Below, piece after piece: positions 11,692-23,329 of a DNA stretch of 64,000 nt. The translations under genes were made by a program, and so were the position numbers. A model generated the notes under the pieces. That model made no database searches. It saw only the letters and a list, made by a program, of their open reading frames with translations, and was not told the DNA's origin. How positions within the stretch are numbered: position 1 is the stretch's first letter; each line of letters starts with the position of its first letter. Source of the DNA: Parasponia andersonii (taxonomy: Eukaryota > Streptophyta > Magnoliopsida > Rosales > Cannabaceae); assembly GCA_002914805.1 (NCBI GenBank), contig JXTB01000046.1, positions 1,084,455 through 1,148,454 of the forward strand. Reading direction: 5' to 3'.

Positions 11692-11841
11692 ACTTGTAGA
11701 TCCAGTTTTGCCAAAATGCAAGCGGACTTCCGCTTGGGAAAGCAGATTTGCACATTGCGATGACGACTAGGGAAGGAACGATATATGCGCCTGTAGCAAC
11801 CGCCAATCTTGGACAGCGCTTGATCAAGTCCAAAGCCATAT
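11692..11841 (-). pseudogene. Ankyrin gene exon 3
   Basis: The acceptor CATATAAAG ends at 11842 and the donor is T|GTGAGT at 11691. It encodes about 50 residues starting DMALDLIKRCPRLAVATG and ending FWQNWIYKC. This matches the region of ITN1/ACD6-like proteins between the ankyrin block and the membrane part. The phase agrees with exon 2 (1 + 2 nt). Confidence 0.8.
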
Positions 11842-12494
11842 CTTTATATGGATGCCATGCCAAAAGAAATCATACATAAATATTTTACATTAGTGAATTT
11901 TATGTTTATAAATAGATAGGCAATGAAAATGACTAATTTAACATAGCTAGCTATCATGTTAATTTGTATATAAGCTAGCTAAATACGAGTATATATGCTG
12001 TCTAGAACAAATGGTAGTTTTCCAGCTTTCGTTACTACTAACTTACTATGTAATACTCGTCATTTACTAAAAATATAAATGGCATCCTAATTGGGTTAAT
12101 TACGACAGCTAATTAATAGTGACTTCTAATTCGCTTACTTATGCTATTAAAATTTTCCGGTAAATGATGAATAAATAATCTGGTCCAATTTTCCAAATTC
12201 TCCCTTCAACGACTGAATTAAATAGTCAGATTTGAACTATAGGTTTAGAACTGAAGACATAGTACTAAGAAAAAGAACTTATTACATTATAAATTTTTGA
12301 GATTTAGGGGAAACTAACTTTTCTTTTCTGGTCACAAATATATTTTCACAGAGTGAGTGCAGCCTTATAGTTATTTCTCGATCTCACAATCTAATTTCTC
12401 AATGAAATATAATTAATACAACTAAAGTGTCAAAGTTCAAGAAGAAGTAAATGATAATTATATGGGATGCCTTTTTCTTAAGTCATGGGATGTC

Positions 12495-12955
12495 TATTGA
12501 AAATAAACTTGTTTAAGCCCATAAGAAGTGCTTTAGGCTTATCAACATGAGGTCTAATAAGTTGGAATTAGCCTAAGTGCAAAGCTCATAAAAAAAAATC
12601 CAAGTTCAAATTAAAGAAGTCTTCCACCTAGAATCTTCTAGTGTTAGATAGATATTAGCTTTTTGCATGTGAATTATTTGATTACTTAGATTATTATTAG
12701 AAGTATGCAGAAGAAAATATGTATAGCTTAAGAATTTTTGTAATTATTTATTTATGTAGCTCTCATTGTTTCTCATATAGTATAAATACTCCTTCTCATT
12801 TGAGTTCTAAGCATCTCGTAAGAAGTAAAGCTTCTAAGAGTAAAGAGAAGAGAGAAAGAAGTATAGTATCTAGTGAGTGAGTTTGAAAAGTGAAGTTGAG
12901 AATTTTCTCTTGTAAAAGTATTTGAGTGAATAATAAAGTTTTTTACTTTCCAATA
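12495..12955 (+). repeat. 5' LTR of the deleted copia element
   Basis: Begins TATTGAAAATAAACTTG and ends TTTCCAATA; the ancestral ends were probably TGTTG...CAACA. It pairs with 15264-15722. Confidence 0.85.
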
Positions 12956-12958
12956 AAG

Positions 12959-12970
12959 TGGTACCAAAGC
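12959..12970 (+). other. Primer-binding site (initiator Met tRNA type)
   Basis: TGGTACCAAAGC sits three bases after the LTR and matches the common copia primer site TGGTATCAGAGC except at two positions. Confidence 0.7.
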
Positions 12971-13240
12971 AAGGTTGTGAGTTCTCATAAAATTCTAAGT
13001 ATACTCTGTAGTTGCAATTTTGACTGATCTTTTATATCAGAAAAGAATTCTTGAGACTGAGAGTATTATATATTTATTCCAAACATACTACTATTACATA
13101 TCAAATCGAAGAGCTCGACCAGTCGAAAACTCTGCCGAAAAAATCAGCCCAATCAGAGTCTGAACGGCTCTAAACGAGTTGTCAAAATTTACTATCATAA
13201 CTGAGTCAACTCACCGAGTTAAGTCAGGTCAGAGCTGTTT

Positions 13241-13345
13241 GACCAAGCCGTCATAACCATTGACCGAGCCGTTAGAGCCATTGACCAAGCTGTCAGAGCC
13301 ATTAGAACGCACCGTTGACTATGCCGTCAGAGCCATTGACTGCAT
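13241..13345 (+). repeat. Tandem 21-base repeats in the copia leader
   Basis: About four units of the type GACCRAGCCGTCAGAGCCATT lie between the primer site and gag, with one 13-base interruption. Confidence 0.7.
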
Positions 13346-13502
13346 ATTGACCCGAATGTTGACCAGTGTTGATCATTGACCAAGTATTGACTTTGACTGT
13401 TGACTTTGATCAAGTTAATATAAGAGTCAATCTTAAGGTTTTCGGATATTTCGGATCAATCCATGTAGTTGAAATTTCTAAAAACTTATTCTGTAAAGAG
13501 TT

Positions 13503-14430
13503 ATGGCTACTGGCAATTTAGCATCTCTTCAAATTCCACCACTTCAAGGTAGCAACTTTGATACTTGGACGATCAAAATAAAAGTCTTCCTTGAAGCACA
13601 TGATGCTTGGGAAGTAATGGAGTAAGGCTACGAAGAGCCAAGAGATGAGGCAGTACTATCCTCAACACAGAAGGATAGTTTAAACGATTCAAGAAAGAGA
13701 GACAAAAAAGTTCTCTTCCTCATCTACCAGGCCTTAGATGACGACAGGTTTGAGAAAATCTCAAGTGCAACCTCCGCTAAGAAAGCACGGGAGAAACTTC
13801 AAATTTTATATAAGGGAGAAGAAAAGGTTAAAAAAGTCCACCTTCAAACTCTAAGAGAAGAGTTTGATTTACTATACATGATGGAGACTGAGTCAGTTTC
13901 TGACTACTTTTCTAGAGTTTAAGCTATTTTGAATCAAATGAAGTGAAATTGTGAGAAACTTGAAAATTGTACGATCATGGAAAAGATTCTTCGATCATTA
14001 GACCCAAAGTTCAAGAATATTGTTACTCTCATCGAAGAAACTAAAAATTTAGGAGCCATGACGATAGAACAACTCTTGGGTTCTTTATAAGCTCACGAGG
14101 AAAAGAAAAAGAAGAAACCAAATTTTAAGGAGCAGCTTCTCAAGACACAACTTACAGAGAAAGAAGATAGCCAATGTAGCAAAAGAAGTCAACGTGGTCT
14201 TGGTAGAGGACAAGCCTAAGGACAAGGACGTACGAGGTCATGGACGAGGTTGGAATTCCAACAATCACAATTATCATATCAGCAATTTTGAAAGTGAGAA
14301 AGCTCTACAAGAGGTCGTGGTAGAGGTCAAATGAACTCAAGGCCTGAGAAGTCTCAAGTTGAATGTTTCAATTGTCACAAATTTGGCCATTATGCTAGAG
14401 AGTGTAGAGTACCCAATAAGTCAATTACGT
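13503..14430 (+). pseudogene. copia gag with zinc knuckle
   Basis: The frame starts MATGNLASLQIPPLQGSNFD and shows the UBN2-type gag core (KISSATSAKKAREKLQ). The nucleocapsid knuckle [14 protein letters not shown] lies near 14366-14407. Several in-frame stops interrupt it, among them TAA near 13625 and others in the leucine-rich part, plus a frameshift before the knuckle. It packages element RNA in intact relatives; this copy is dead. Confidence 0.8.
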
Positions 14431-14489
14431 TGAAAAGAAAAGGGAAAAAAATTACACCGTGCTACTAGTATATAACAACAACAAAGGAG

Positions 14490-15251
14490 ATGATGAAGAA
14501 GTTCAATATAGATGATTGTAAGCTGATAAGTACACCAGTGGAGTACGGAATAAAATTATTCAAAGACGATGAAGAAGAAAAGGTGGATCCAGCACTCTTT
14601 AAAACCTTTGTTGGATACCTTCGGTACTTGACATGTACAAGTCCCGACATTCTCTATGCAACTGGACTAGTGAGTCGTTATATAGAAACTCCAACTACTC
14701 ACTTCAAAGCTACAAAGAGAATTCTCCGTTACCTAAAAGGTACGATCAATCTTGGCTTGTTCTATTCAGTTTCTAATGATTATAAACTCATTGGTTACAG
14801 TGATAGTGATTGGGCCGGAGATACTGATGATCGAAAAAACTCAACTAGTTTTGTGTTTTTCATGAGAGAAACCGCCTTCACCTGGGTATCTAAGAAACAA
14901 CTGATTATCACATTTTTAATATGTGAAGCTAAGTACGTAGCTGATATATCATGTATTAGTCAAGCAATCTGACTAAGAAGATTGTTGAAAGAGTTAAACA
15001 TGCCTAAAAAAAAGCCAATGGAGATTTGTATCGACAATAAGTCAGCAATAGCTTTGGCTGAAAATCCAGTCTTTCATGACCGAAGCAAACATATCGACAC
15101 TCGCTATCATTACATAAGAGAATGTATTATAGACAAAGAAGTACAATTAGAGTATGTGAGATCACATGATCAGATTGCTGATATTTTCACCAAGCCACTC
15201 AAGTTTGAAGACTTTGCAAGATTAAGAAACTTACTTGGTATTATAAGATAA
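14490..15251 (+). pseudogene. copia RT C-terminus and RNase H
   Basis: It begins MMKKFNIDDCKLISTPVEYG, the thumb-side end of copia RT, and continues through KRILRYLKG and YSDSDWAGDTDDRK to the RNase H motifs SKKQ and CEAKYVA. A TGA at 14970 splits it. The rest ends with DNKSAIALAENPVFHDRSKH and ADIFTKPL, the usual copia pol terminus. It lies directly before the polypurine tract. Confidence 0.9.
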
Positions 15252-15263
15252 GTTGAAAAAGGG

Positions 15264-15722
15264 TGTTGAAAATAAACTTGTTTAAGCATATAAGAAGTAT
15301 TTTAGGCTCATCAACATGAGGCCCAATAAGTTGGAGTTAGCTCAAGTACAAAGCTCATAAAAGAAAAAAGCCCAAGTTCAAATTAAAGAAGCCTTCTACT
15401 TAGAATCTTCTAGTGTTAGCTAGATATTAGTTTTTTGTATGTGAATTATTTGATTACTTAGATTATTATTAGAAGTGTGTAGAAGAAAATATGTGTGGCT
15501 TAAGGATTTTTTTTAATTGTTTATTTGTGTGGTTCTTATTATTTCTCATGTTGTATAAATACCCCTTCCCATTTGAGTTCTAAGCATCAAGTAAGAAGTA
15601 AAGCTTCTAAGAGTAAAGAGAAGAGAGAAAGAAGCATAGCTTCTAGTGAGTGAGTGAGTTTTAAGAATTTTCTCTTATAAAAGTATTTGAGTGAATAATA
15701 AAGTTTATTTTACTTTCCAACG
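15264..15722 (+). repeat. 3' LTR of the deleted copia element
   Basis: Begins TGTTGAAAATAAACTTG right after the purine tract GAAAAAGGG and ends TTTCCAACG. It pairs with 12495-12955. Confidence 0.9.
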
Positions 15723-15885
15723 ATGCCTTCATATGAGTTGGGGTTGCAAATAATCCACCATAACATAATACTAAAACAAGTAAAACTAAAACTCGAAAAG
15801 ACTAAAAAAAAGAAATGATCTAAGTATCATGATATAAATTAAGCGTAATCGACGCATGGATCGATCAATTTACTTCGTAACTCAC

Positions 15886-16371
15886 CGAAATTTTTGGATA
15901 GAATGAATTGGTTAAGAAGGATAGCGCCATTCATGCTGTCTTGTCCCTTAAGATCCAAATCAGTGATGTAGTAAAGATAGCGAGCCATGTCGAAATGGCC
16001 AACGTATATAGCCTTCACGACCGGAAGCAATCCATCGTAAGATTTAATTTTCGCAAGTCCTTTGTTCTTCTAAATCAGACATTTCGCCATTGGGACGATT
16101 CCCGCCATAGCAGCCAGAGATAGAGCTGTGTAACCTTGATCCTGCTGTAGCTCCGAGTCTTTCACGGACATTAGTTTTAGTAGCTCTTCCACAATTCGTA
16201 GGTGACCGTACACGGCTGCAACATGGAGAGCTGTCTCATGTAGAGAGTTTATTCTTGCGGTCAATGCCTCGGGGTGTTCCACAACGAATGCCTTGGCTCT
16301 TTTCCAATCTCCACGAACTACGGTTTTGTAGAAGGATTCGTAGGCAGCTGGGATATCGTCATTCATCTTGT
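15886..16371 (-). pseudogene. Ankyrin gene exon 2 with premature stop
   Basis: The acceptor TTTTTCAG ends at 16372 and the donor is G|GTGAGT at 15885. It encodes three ankyrin-like units, around ETALHVAAVYGHLRIVEELL, YTALSLAAMAGIVPMAKCLI and LLPVVKAIYVGHFDMARYL. The second is cut by TAG at 16072-16070, where relatives usually have a charged residue (a one-base change from GAG or AAG would give it). The frame is otherwise open to the donor, which argues that the stop is recent. Confidence 0.85.
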
Positions 16372-18845
16372 CTGAAAAAGATGGAATAATAAATCTATAA
16401 AGTGAAGTATATTAAAGCGAGAAAATTTACACGATTAAAAGACTTTTGTTAGCCAAACAAAATTTCGGAATGATCGGGGGTAAGGAATAGCGTCTATTTT
16501 TTTTTTTTTCAATAAAAAGGAAATTAGTTATCGGAACAATAATTGGTATGTCGTAATTCACCCAAAAGTGAAGTATAATACGTTTGACAATTTCAGGTGA
16601 AAAAAAGTAAACGACAATGAAATCAGAATATTATGCTTCCAAAAACATACTTACTTGACTGACCACATATTTTCAATGACTGACTGTCGGCTTGTTTATT
16701 TGTTTGGATTTATTTTTGTTCAGTTTTTTTCTTTTTTGAACAGAAAATTCAGATTTTTTTTTTGACATAGAAAATGAGAATTTGGTTTTTTCCTTTCTTG
16801 AAAGTTTTCTTGGCAACTTGCTTTTCTTTTTGTTGTTAAAAATGGTTACAATTTAAAAAAAAATAAATAAATAAGACGTAAGGAAAAATTGTTTCTACCT
16901 TCAGTTTTTTAAACAAATTTTTGAAAAAGAAAAACCTATATAACTAAAGTGTATAGGTATATACACGGACAAATAAAAATCTATATAACCTTCTCAATAT
17001 TCTCATTTTTTTTTTAGAAACAAATAGGGAAATAAAATCTAAAAAGCATGGCTCTTCTTTTTAACAATTGAAAACCAAACAATATTTTTACTTCTATTTT
17101 TGATATATATTTTTTTAAAAAAAATTAGAAGTCAATCCATGAAAATTCTATATGTTTTCACAAATTTTGGGATAAAAAGACTAGACTAATATCAGCAATG
17201 TTTGGTAACACTGTTGTTTTTTGATTTTCTAAACATAAAAACAAAAGTATTTTTTCTTATTTTATTTTTTGATTTTCAAAAACAAAAATATATTTAAGAA
17301 CTAATGTTTTTACTTTTTGTTTTTAAAATAAAAAACAAAAACGTGTTTGATAACTAATATTTTTTACTTTTTCAAGTGAGAATCAAAAGGGAGACTGGAG
17401 AGCAAGAAAGAAAAAATGGAAGAGAGTATGAGATAGAGAGAAAAAATGGTATTCATTTAAATAAATTTTAAAGTGGTATTTTGCAAAATAAAAATACAAA
17501 AAAGTGATATTTTACTAAATAAATTAGTAAGTTTTTGAAAAAATTTCTACCATCTTTTACAATTTTATTTTGAAAAATACTAGTTTTAAATCATTTTGGT
17601 CATGGTACTTAGAAATGGAATCCTAGAATGGTATCTTATATATCTATAACACGTAAAGGTATTAATATTATAAATCTTACTAGAACTGTTCGGTTTTTAG
17701 TTTTTATTTTTAGTTTTTATTAGAAGCTTGTGATTTAGTTTTTGATGTAGGAAGAGGGGAAAACAATCCTTAATTGTTGGTACCAAAAATAAAGCAGCTA
17801 TTTCAGTAGTACAAGCGGCAATAAAAGCTTGNNNNNNNNNNNNNNNNNNNNNACCGATTATTTTGAAAAATATCACTTTTACAAGAGCCGAAGAGATAAT
17901 GATGAAAGAAATTATTGAGAAAAATAGTTACGAGAGTCTAAATATGTTTGAATTTCGGTATTAAATATTCTTAAAAATTGTTTTAAAAATTTTTAAAGTT
18001 TATTTTAAAGTTTTAAAAATTCTGTTTTCAAAGTAGAAAAAAAAAAAAAAAAAAAAACAGAAAACAATAATTTTCCCAAAAATGTTTTTAAAAAGTATTT
18101 TAATTTTTTTACTAAAAAACAGAAAACTGTTTAAATAAGTGTTATCAAGTACGTCTTCCCTCACGGAGATTTCAAACAAGAGGTCGAGGCCACCGACGTC
18201 TTCTTAAGTTTTTTCCTTTACATTTATACCTTCAATTTTTTTTTCAACTAATTAACTGTGGTTTAAAAAGTCACAGTATTATTTAAGTCATTAAAGAAAG
18301 AAGAAATTACTTGTTTCAACGGGCAACTGCCGTAGAAATTACTTGTTTGGAGATCATTTTGAAAAATATAATTTTAAAAATATATATTTTGGAAAATACC
18401 ATTTATAAAAATAATTAGCAAAATACTACTTTTATAATAGAGTAGAGAAATAGTAAATGAGTGAGAAAATATTGCGAAAAATATATAATAAGTCTAAATA
18501 TGTTTGAATTTTAGTACTAAACTTTTTTTTAAAAAAAATTAAACGTTTGTTTTCACATTAAAAAAAAAAACAAAAAATAAAAATAATTTTACCAAAAATA
18601 TTTTTGAAAATATTTTTTATTTTTGAATTAAAAAATGAAAATTATTTAAATAAGTGTTACAAAAAAGTTATAGTTTATATGATTGGTTAGTGTATAAAAG
18701 GAAAACTTAAAAAAGTCATATACATTTATACTTTAATTTTTTTTTCCATCTAATTAAGAGTCGTTTAAAAAGTCACATTATTTAACTCATTAATAATGTT
18801 TATCATTTTTAATTTTTAACTCAGTATAGAGAAAGAGGAAATTAC
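16372..18845 (-). other. Ankyrin gene intron 1, with assembly gap
   Basis: AT-rich intron with long A and T runs. It contains 21 Ns at 17832-17852. A ~535-base tandem duplication covers about 17860-18345 and 18360-18870, and its right copy includes the end of exon 1. A TTTGGTAACACT motif near 17200 and AGTGTTATCAAG near 18140 are inverted and may be termini of a small DNA transposon. No other gene is seen. Confidence 0.6.
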
Positions 18846-19650
18846 TTGTTTGGACAGGCAACTGCCTAAGAAACTGTGGTTTGAACTTGGTCTCCAAAGT
18901 ATCCCAAGCACTTTTGGCTGTACTAGCGTTCATAATTACAGAAAAAGCTTCTGATCCACAAGAAATTCTAATTGCATGTAAAGCAGTTGCATTCTTTATT
19001 ACCCAAGCCTTCCAGAGATCCTCGGCTTTAGTACTATCTTCTAGTTTCTGAGATATTGCGCCATGATTACCATCTTCTGGTTTTGGTGATCCATCGTGAT
19101 CACCATCACCATCTTTGTTTAGGTTTGGAGATTGATCATGATGATCATCATCACCATCCTCCGACTCCGGGGTCTCAGCAGCAAGTTTAGTTGCACCATC
19201 TTCTGGTTTTGGAAATCCATCATGATTATCAATAATACAATCTTTGATCAGCTTTTGAGATTTATGATGATGATCATCACCATCCTTTGACTTAGGGGTT
19301 TGATCCGCAGTTTGACTAGGACGTCCATCTTCCGGTTTTGATGGTTCATTACCAGGCACATGATCTACTCCATCTTTCAGTACTTTTGGAGGTTCTTCAT
19401 GATCATCACCGTCTTTTGTTTTCGAAGTTGATTCGTGATCATCGCAACGATCTTCCACTTTGTGAGATCTAGTACGTTCTTCTATTTTTGTTCCTGTAGG
19501 GTTTTGGATTTCAACATTATTATTACCTTCCACAACATCCCAAAGATCTTTAGCCACGAAGTAGGTCTTCATCAAGGTACTCCATTTGAAGTAGTTATCT
19601 TCGTCAAGGAGTTCAAGAACGATTGCATTACTTGAGACAACTTTGGCCAT
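18846..19650 (-). pseudogene. Ankyrin gene exon 1: split DUF4219 domain
   Basis: 268 codons plus one base, from the ATG at 19650 to donor AACAA|GTAATT. Residues 9-41 (LDEDNYFKWSTLMKTYFVAK then DLWDVV) and 209-257 (DLWKAWVIKNATALHAIRIS through AWDTLETKFK) are the two halves of the gag-like DUF4219/UBN2 domain. Between them, residues 43-207 are an Asp/His/Lys/Pro-rich insert with repeated PEDG and KDGDDHH motifs. In typical family members the halves are only some 10-25 residues apart. The join to exon 2 completes an Asn codon (A + AC). Confidence 0.8.
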
Positions 19651-19782
19651 GCTGATATCTAGCTTACGAAATCGGATTAAAGCTCGTAATTAGCAAATAA
19701 ATCGAAACCAAAATTCAAATGAAGTAATTGACAGGGAAAAAAAAGAAAACTAAAAAGACAAAATCCTACCAGAAAGCTGCAA

Positions 19783-19790
19783 TATTTATA
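19783..19790 (-). promoter_or_regulatory. Likely TATA box of the ankyrin gene
   Basis: The minus strand reads TATAAATA about 133 bases before the ATG at 19650, a usual distance for a plant gene with a short leader. No other promoter element was recognised. Confidence 0.4.
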
Positions 19791-19799
19791 AAAGCTTCT

Positions 19800-20479
19800 C
19801 TTTATGCGTCTTAGTTGTTGTTGTTGATGAAAAGAGTAGTACTAAACCTTGCTTAAGTTGGACACTTTTATAGACAATTAATTGAGTGATTAAAGTATAT
19901 TTTTGTGCTACGTACGATGAAAGCTATTCAATCAATATAATTAAAAAATAAATTAAAAGAAGAGGCGCAGAAACACGATGAAAAAGCAATAGATATAACT
20001 GTCGGTCTTTAACTAGTGTTAGACTCGAAATTTTAGCTGTAAAATAACTTTTGTACCCCTTTTGTTCAGTATGACATGAAAGATTCTTTAGAATGAGCAA
20101 CATTGAGTAATTAGTTTACTTCATAGTTTTGTTAAGAAAAATAAATTGCCGTAAATATAGTTGGATTTAAAACAAGTTTCGTAACGGAAAATTGGATCAG
20201 AAACATTCAAAAATTTTCTCAAAATAATTGACTATATGAGTACATAGTATTAATTCATAACAAATAGGAACATACAAAAAGAATAGATTTAATATCTCTT
20301 GTAGCCTATCAGCGGATACTAGTTTTATTGTATTCTCAACCACGATCTCTCAATCTAATTCTCAAGCATAACTGGATGAACGTATGGGCGTTGCGTATAA
20401 TTTCTTAAAACTCACATTTTAGACACTTACAATTTTATCAATACATGAGATTGCAAGAGTTTTATTCTATAGAGAATAT
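19800..20479. other. AT-rich upstream region of the ankyrin gene
   Basis: No gene or clear repeat is seen. It would hold the distal promoter of the ankyrin gene. Confidence 0.5.
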
Positions 20480-21972
20480 GAAGACTCTCTTCTTTTTTTC
20501 TCTAATTTATGGAGGCTCTACAGAAAAAAATACATAATCTTTTTTCTTTTTTCATTTTTCTGCTAAGGTTTCCTTTATATATATATATATATATTTATTT
20601 ATTTATTTATTAAACTATTTAATAAATAATATATATTAATAAAATCATAATATATATATATAACGTTTTAATGAAAACGTGAATAATTTAAAAAAAAACG
20701 TAGAATTTATGTATATATATATATATATATATCTATTTAATAGCAGATAGTTCACTCCTTCAAGGAAAAGTGTTTCACTTTCAGTCAGTTTCCTAATTTC
20801 TATTTATCTAATTATCTGATAATTAGATATTTTTAAATTCAAAATTTAAACAAATTAGGAAACTTATCTCTCCATAAATTTGAATTAATTAATTAATAAC
20901 AATTATTAATTATATATAGATAAACTATTTATCTTGACAAAATGTGCAGTAACAGAAATAATGTAATATGCAGTATAGTATTTGTAAGAAGTGGAATTGG
21001 GGACCTATGGACCTCTAATTCAAGCTCCAATAAATTATGGCAATTAATTAAACTCTTTAATTAATTTGTCTAAGTTATTAATTCCAGTATTACTCCACTA
21101 AAAAAACTGGAATTGCATTCTTGAAATTACAGAATTAATTCACTCAGAAAACAGTGAGCAGTCCATCGATTTAATCATTATATGTAGTTCAATCCTCCAT
21201 AAACAATTCATAATTGGAGCTAGTTTATATTCCGTTTACCTCTCCAATTACTTCTTTATCTTTGTGCACCATTGATTCTCTAATGAACAATTAATTTATA
21301 AATCTATTATAAATGAGTACTCAAACTATTCAAGTTCTGAATCAATACATAAGGGAATCATCTTTCTAGCGTCCTAATGGAAGGAATGGATTCCATATCT
21401 GTAAGTTACATTCCCAACTACTCGTCTCATCATACTCCCAAGATACGAATATTTCGATCTGTTTAAAAACAAACCTTCAATAAGTATGTCAAAGAATATA
21501 ATGTTATAAATAAGAGTCTATAACTACTTAAGATTAAGATTGATCTACATATGATCATCTAGTGACATTATTTGAACTCTCAACAGTTAATGGAATTTAT
21601 GTGAGATTCAAATCATGTCTAGTCCAGTCTTATATAATCGAATTTTATAAAGTACCTGCATTGTGATGTCAATACATCAATAGTCTGGATAAGAATATTA
21701 TATTCTCAATGTTAATGGACTGTACTAATAATATTTAATTAATGATCCTAAACTTTAATTAATTATTACGGACTATGTTTAGTTTATTATTTATAAATTT
21801 AATCATCATGTATATAACACTTATATACTAAATTCATGGTCACGTAAATAAACTAAGGATTTTATAACATTTAAAGACATACAAATTAGGCACAAATTCA
21901 AATAGAAAAATTTAATTTTATTAATTGAGCAAAAATAAAAAATATAGGTGCTTTTAGGTATAAACCCTAACA
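20480..21972 (-). mobile_element. Probable copia solo LTR
   Basis: The right end reads GGTATAAACCCTAACA, i.e. on the minus strand TGTTAGGGTTTATACC, a start typical of a large group of copia LTRs. The AT-rich body, with several phrases that recur in such LTRs and long TA runs at 20578-20600 and 20707-20732, extends left without a visible coding region. The left end could not be fixed; 20480 is an estimate and no target duplication was confirmed. Confidence 0.4.
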
Positions 21973-22534
21973 AATATTTCGCTCATCACTCTGAGGAATT
22001 GTTCTCATCAGTAAGACTATATCAATCAAATATTACTAACTGGGGTGACGATGGTTGTTCGTTTTTGTTTGTGATTTTTTTACTTATATTTTTAATTTAT
22101 TTAACTGTTTCTGACGAGATCATTAGAAGAATATTGGTTCGTTAGTTACTGATTAGGATATAGACCTTCGTACTGACACATATTTTTTGGGAGAGATTCG
22201 TACTCATACACATTTGATTCATTTAAAATATTAGAACTTACGAGCGACGCCTATTTATCATACATGTTTTAAGCAAATAGTACCCGCTTACAGCAAAAAG
22301 GAAAATATATACATATATGCCACTTTTTTAAGCAAAAGCTGTTCAAATTAAGAGAAGATAAGTATCAGGATTCAGGAACGACCAGAAAATTTCCAATTAA
22401 GCTGGCAACCCCACTAAAGTTGCCCTATGCTTTATTCTTTTGTCGGCCACAATCAGAAAAGTGATTCTTATTAATAATGCGGAGAGAAGAGAAAGGAGCA
22501 GTAGTGGAGTAAGATGAATAATTCAATCGTTATT
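21973..22534. other. Intergenic spacer
   Basis: Moderately AT-rich sequence with no gene or repeat that I can support. Confidence 0.5.
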
Positions 22535-22539
22535 ATTAC

Positions 22540-23328
22540 TGTGGGGCTCATTCTTTGATCACGTACCACATGATCGATTAAGTGGCGGAGCAAGTCACAA
22601 GAAGGGTACATCATCCGACGCGTATCTATAGTAACCATTTAAAAGCGACGCGAGTCACATATGACACCGCATGAGTCCATGGGTTGTCCGAGGCCAGGGC
22701 CGAATCCATCCCAGACCCTTGACGGTTCGGCCCAATCCAGTTCTTGCCTCGACAGCTGGGGGTCAGAAGCCTCGAAGGTCTTCTGCCAGAAGACCACGGG
22801 AGGCAACGCACTGCTTCAGACCCAGACGAGGCATTTAATACGATCCTGGGTAGATGCGCACATTGGGCAAACCGCCCTGACAGAATGACGATTTGTCAAA
22901 ATCTCGTCCCCGACAGGCCCGAGTCATAAGGGATGGCGAAAAGCAGTCCACAAGGATGTAAGGGAAATCACAGTAATCACGGCCCATGATCTCTAGAGTA
23001 AGCCATGGTGGGGAAAGGTACTCAATCCTGGGATTGAGAGCCGGAAAAGGCTCCCAGTTCTAGGATTATGTATATAAGCCTTGCTTCCCTCTCGGAAAAA
23101 AAGAGATTAAGATTGACATATAAATAGAAAAATAAAATCTTTGCTTCTCAGCCTCAGGAATAAACAACTGATTTAAGTATTGGAGAGTCTTTATAGGTGC
23201 CCACCCCCGCCTCTCCGACCCGACTTGAAGTAAAAAGCATGCTGAGATAGCAATGATACGTGGACAGTTGGTAGATACAACGTCAGCGGTTCAGAGCACA
23301 TGGACAATTGATAAGAATTGCACCAACA
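22540..23328 (+). repeat. 5' LTR of element B
   Basis: 789 bases, TGTGGGGCTC...GCACCAACA, pairing with 34479-35267. Confidence 0.95.
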
Positions 23329-23329
23329 G

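Larger units (their letters stand above)
12495..15722 (+). mobile_element. Internally deleted Ty1/copia element in ankyrin intron 2
   Basis: The LTRs are 12495-12955 and 15264-15722 (461 and 459 bases), and the flanks are ATGTC (12490-12494) and ATGCC (15723-15727), a target duplication with one change. A Met-tRNA-type primer site and a polypurine tract are present. Gag and the zinc knuckle remain, but the sequence then jumps near 14485 into the C-terminal part of RT, so protease, integrase and most of RT are gone. Domain style is Tork/TNT-like, an inference. It cannot move by itself. Confidence 0.9.
11692..19650 (-). pseudogene. DUF4219-ankyrin (ACD6/ITN1-like) gene, broken
   Basis: Three exons on the minus strand join in perfect phase: 19650-18846 (805 nt), 16371-15886 (486 nt) and 11841-11692 (150 nt). 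All introns are phase 1 with GT-AG borders. Exon 1 encodes a gag-like DUF4219/UBN2 domain, exon 2 ankyrin repeats, and exon 3 the segment ending SPLAFWQNWIYKC, typical of plant ankyrin proteins that continue into a C-terminal PGG membrane domain. Family members act in membrane-linked defence and salt signalling. Exon 2 has an in-frame TAG at 16072-16070. Intron 2 holds a 3.2-kb copia element, and element A begins 280 bases after exon 3. No later exon or PGG domain is visible. I call it a pseudogene; a natural nonsense allele or a base error are alternatives. Confidence 0.8.

Noticed and set aside
15839..15885. Continuation of ankyrin exon 2 to the stop at 15839
   Set aside because: The consensus donor G|GTGAGT at 15885 and the phase match to exon 3 make this intron sequence.
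18790..18845. Continuation of the DUF4219 ORF past the splice donor
   Set aside because: The residues after the donor have no family similarity, and the GT at 18845-18844 gives a perfect phase match with exon 2.
22626..22929. Overlapping small ORFs on both strands at the left of element B
   Set aside because: They lie in the LTR and recur, with changes, at 34574-35015 and 56633-56842 without frame conservation.
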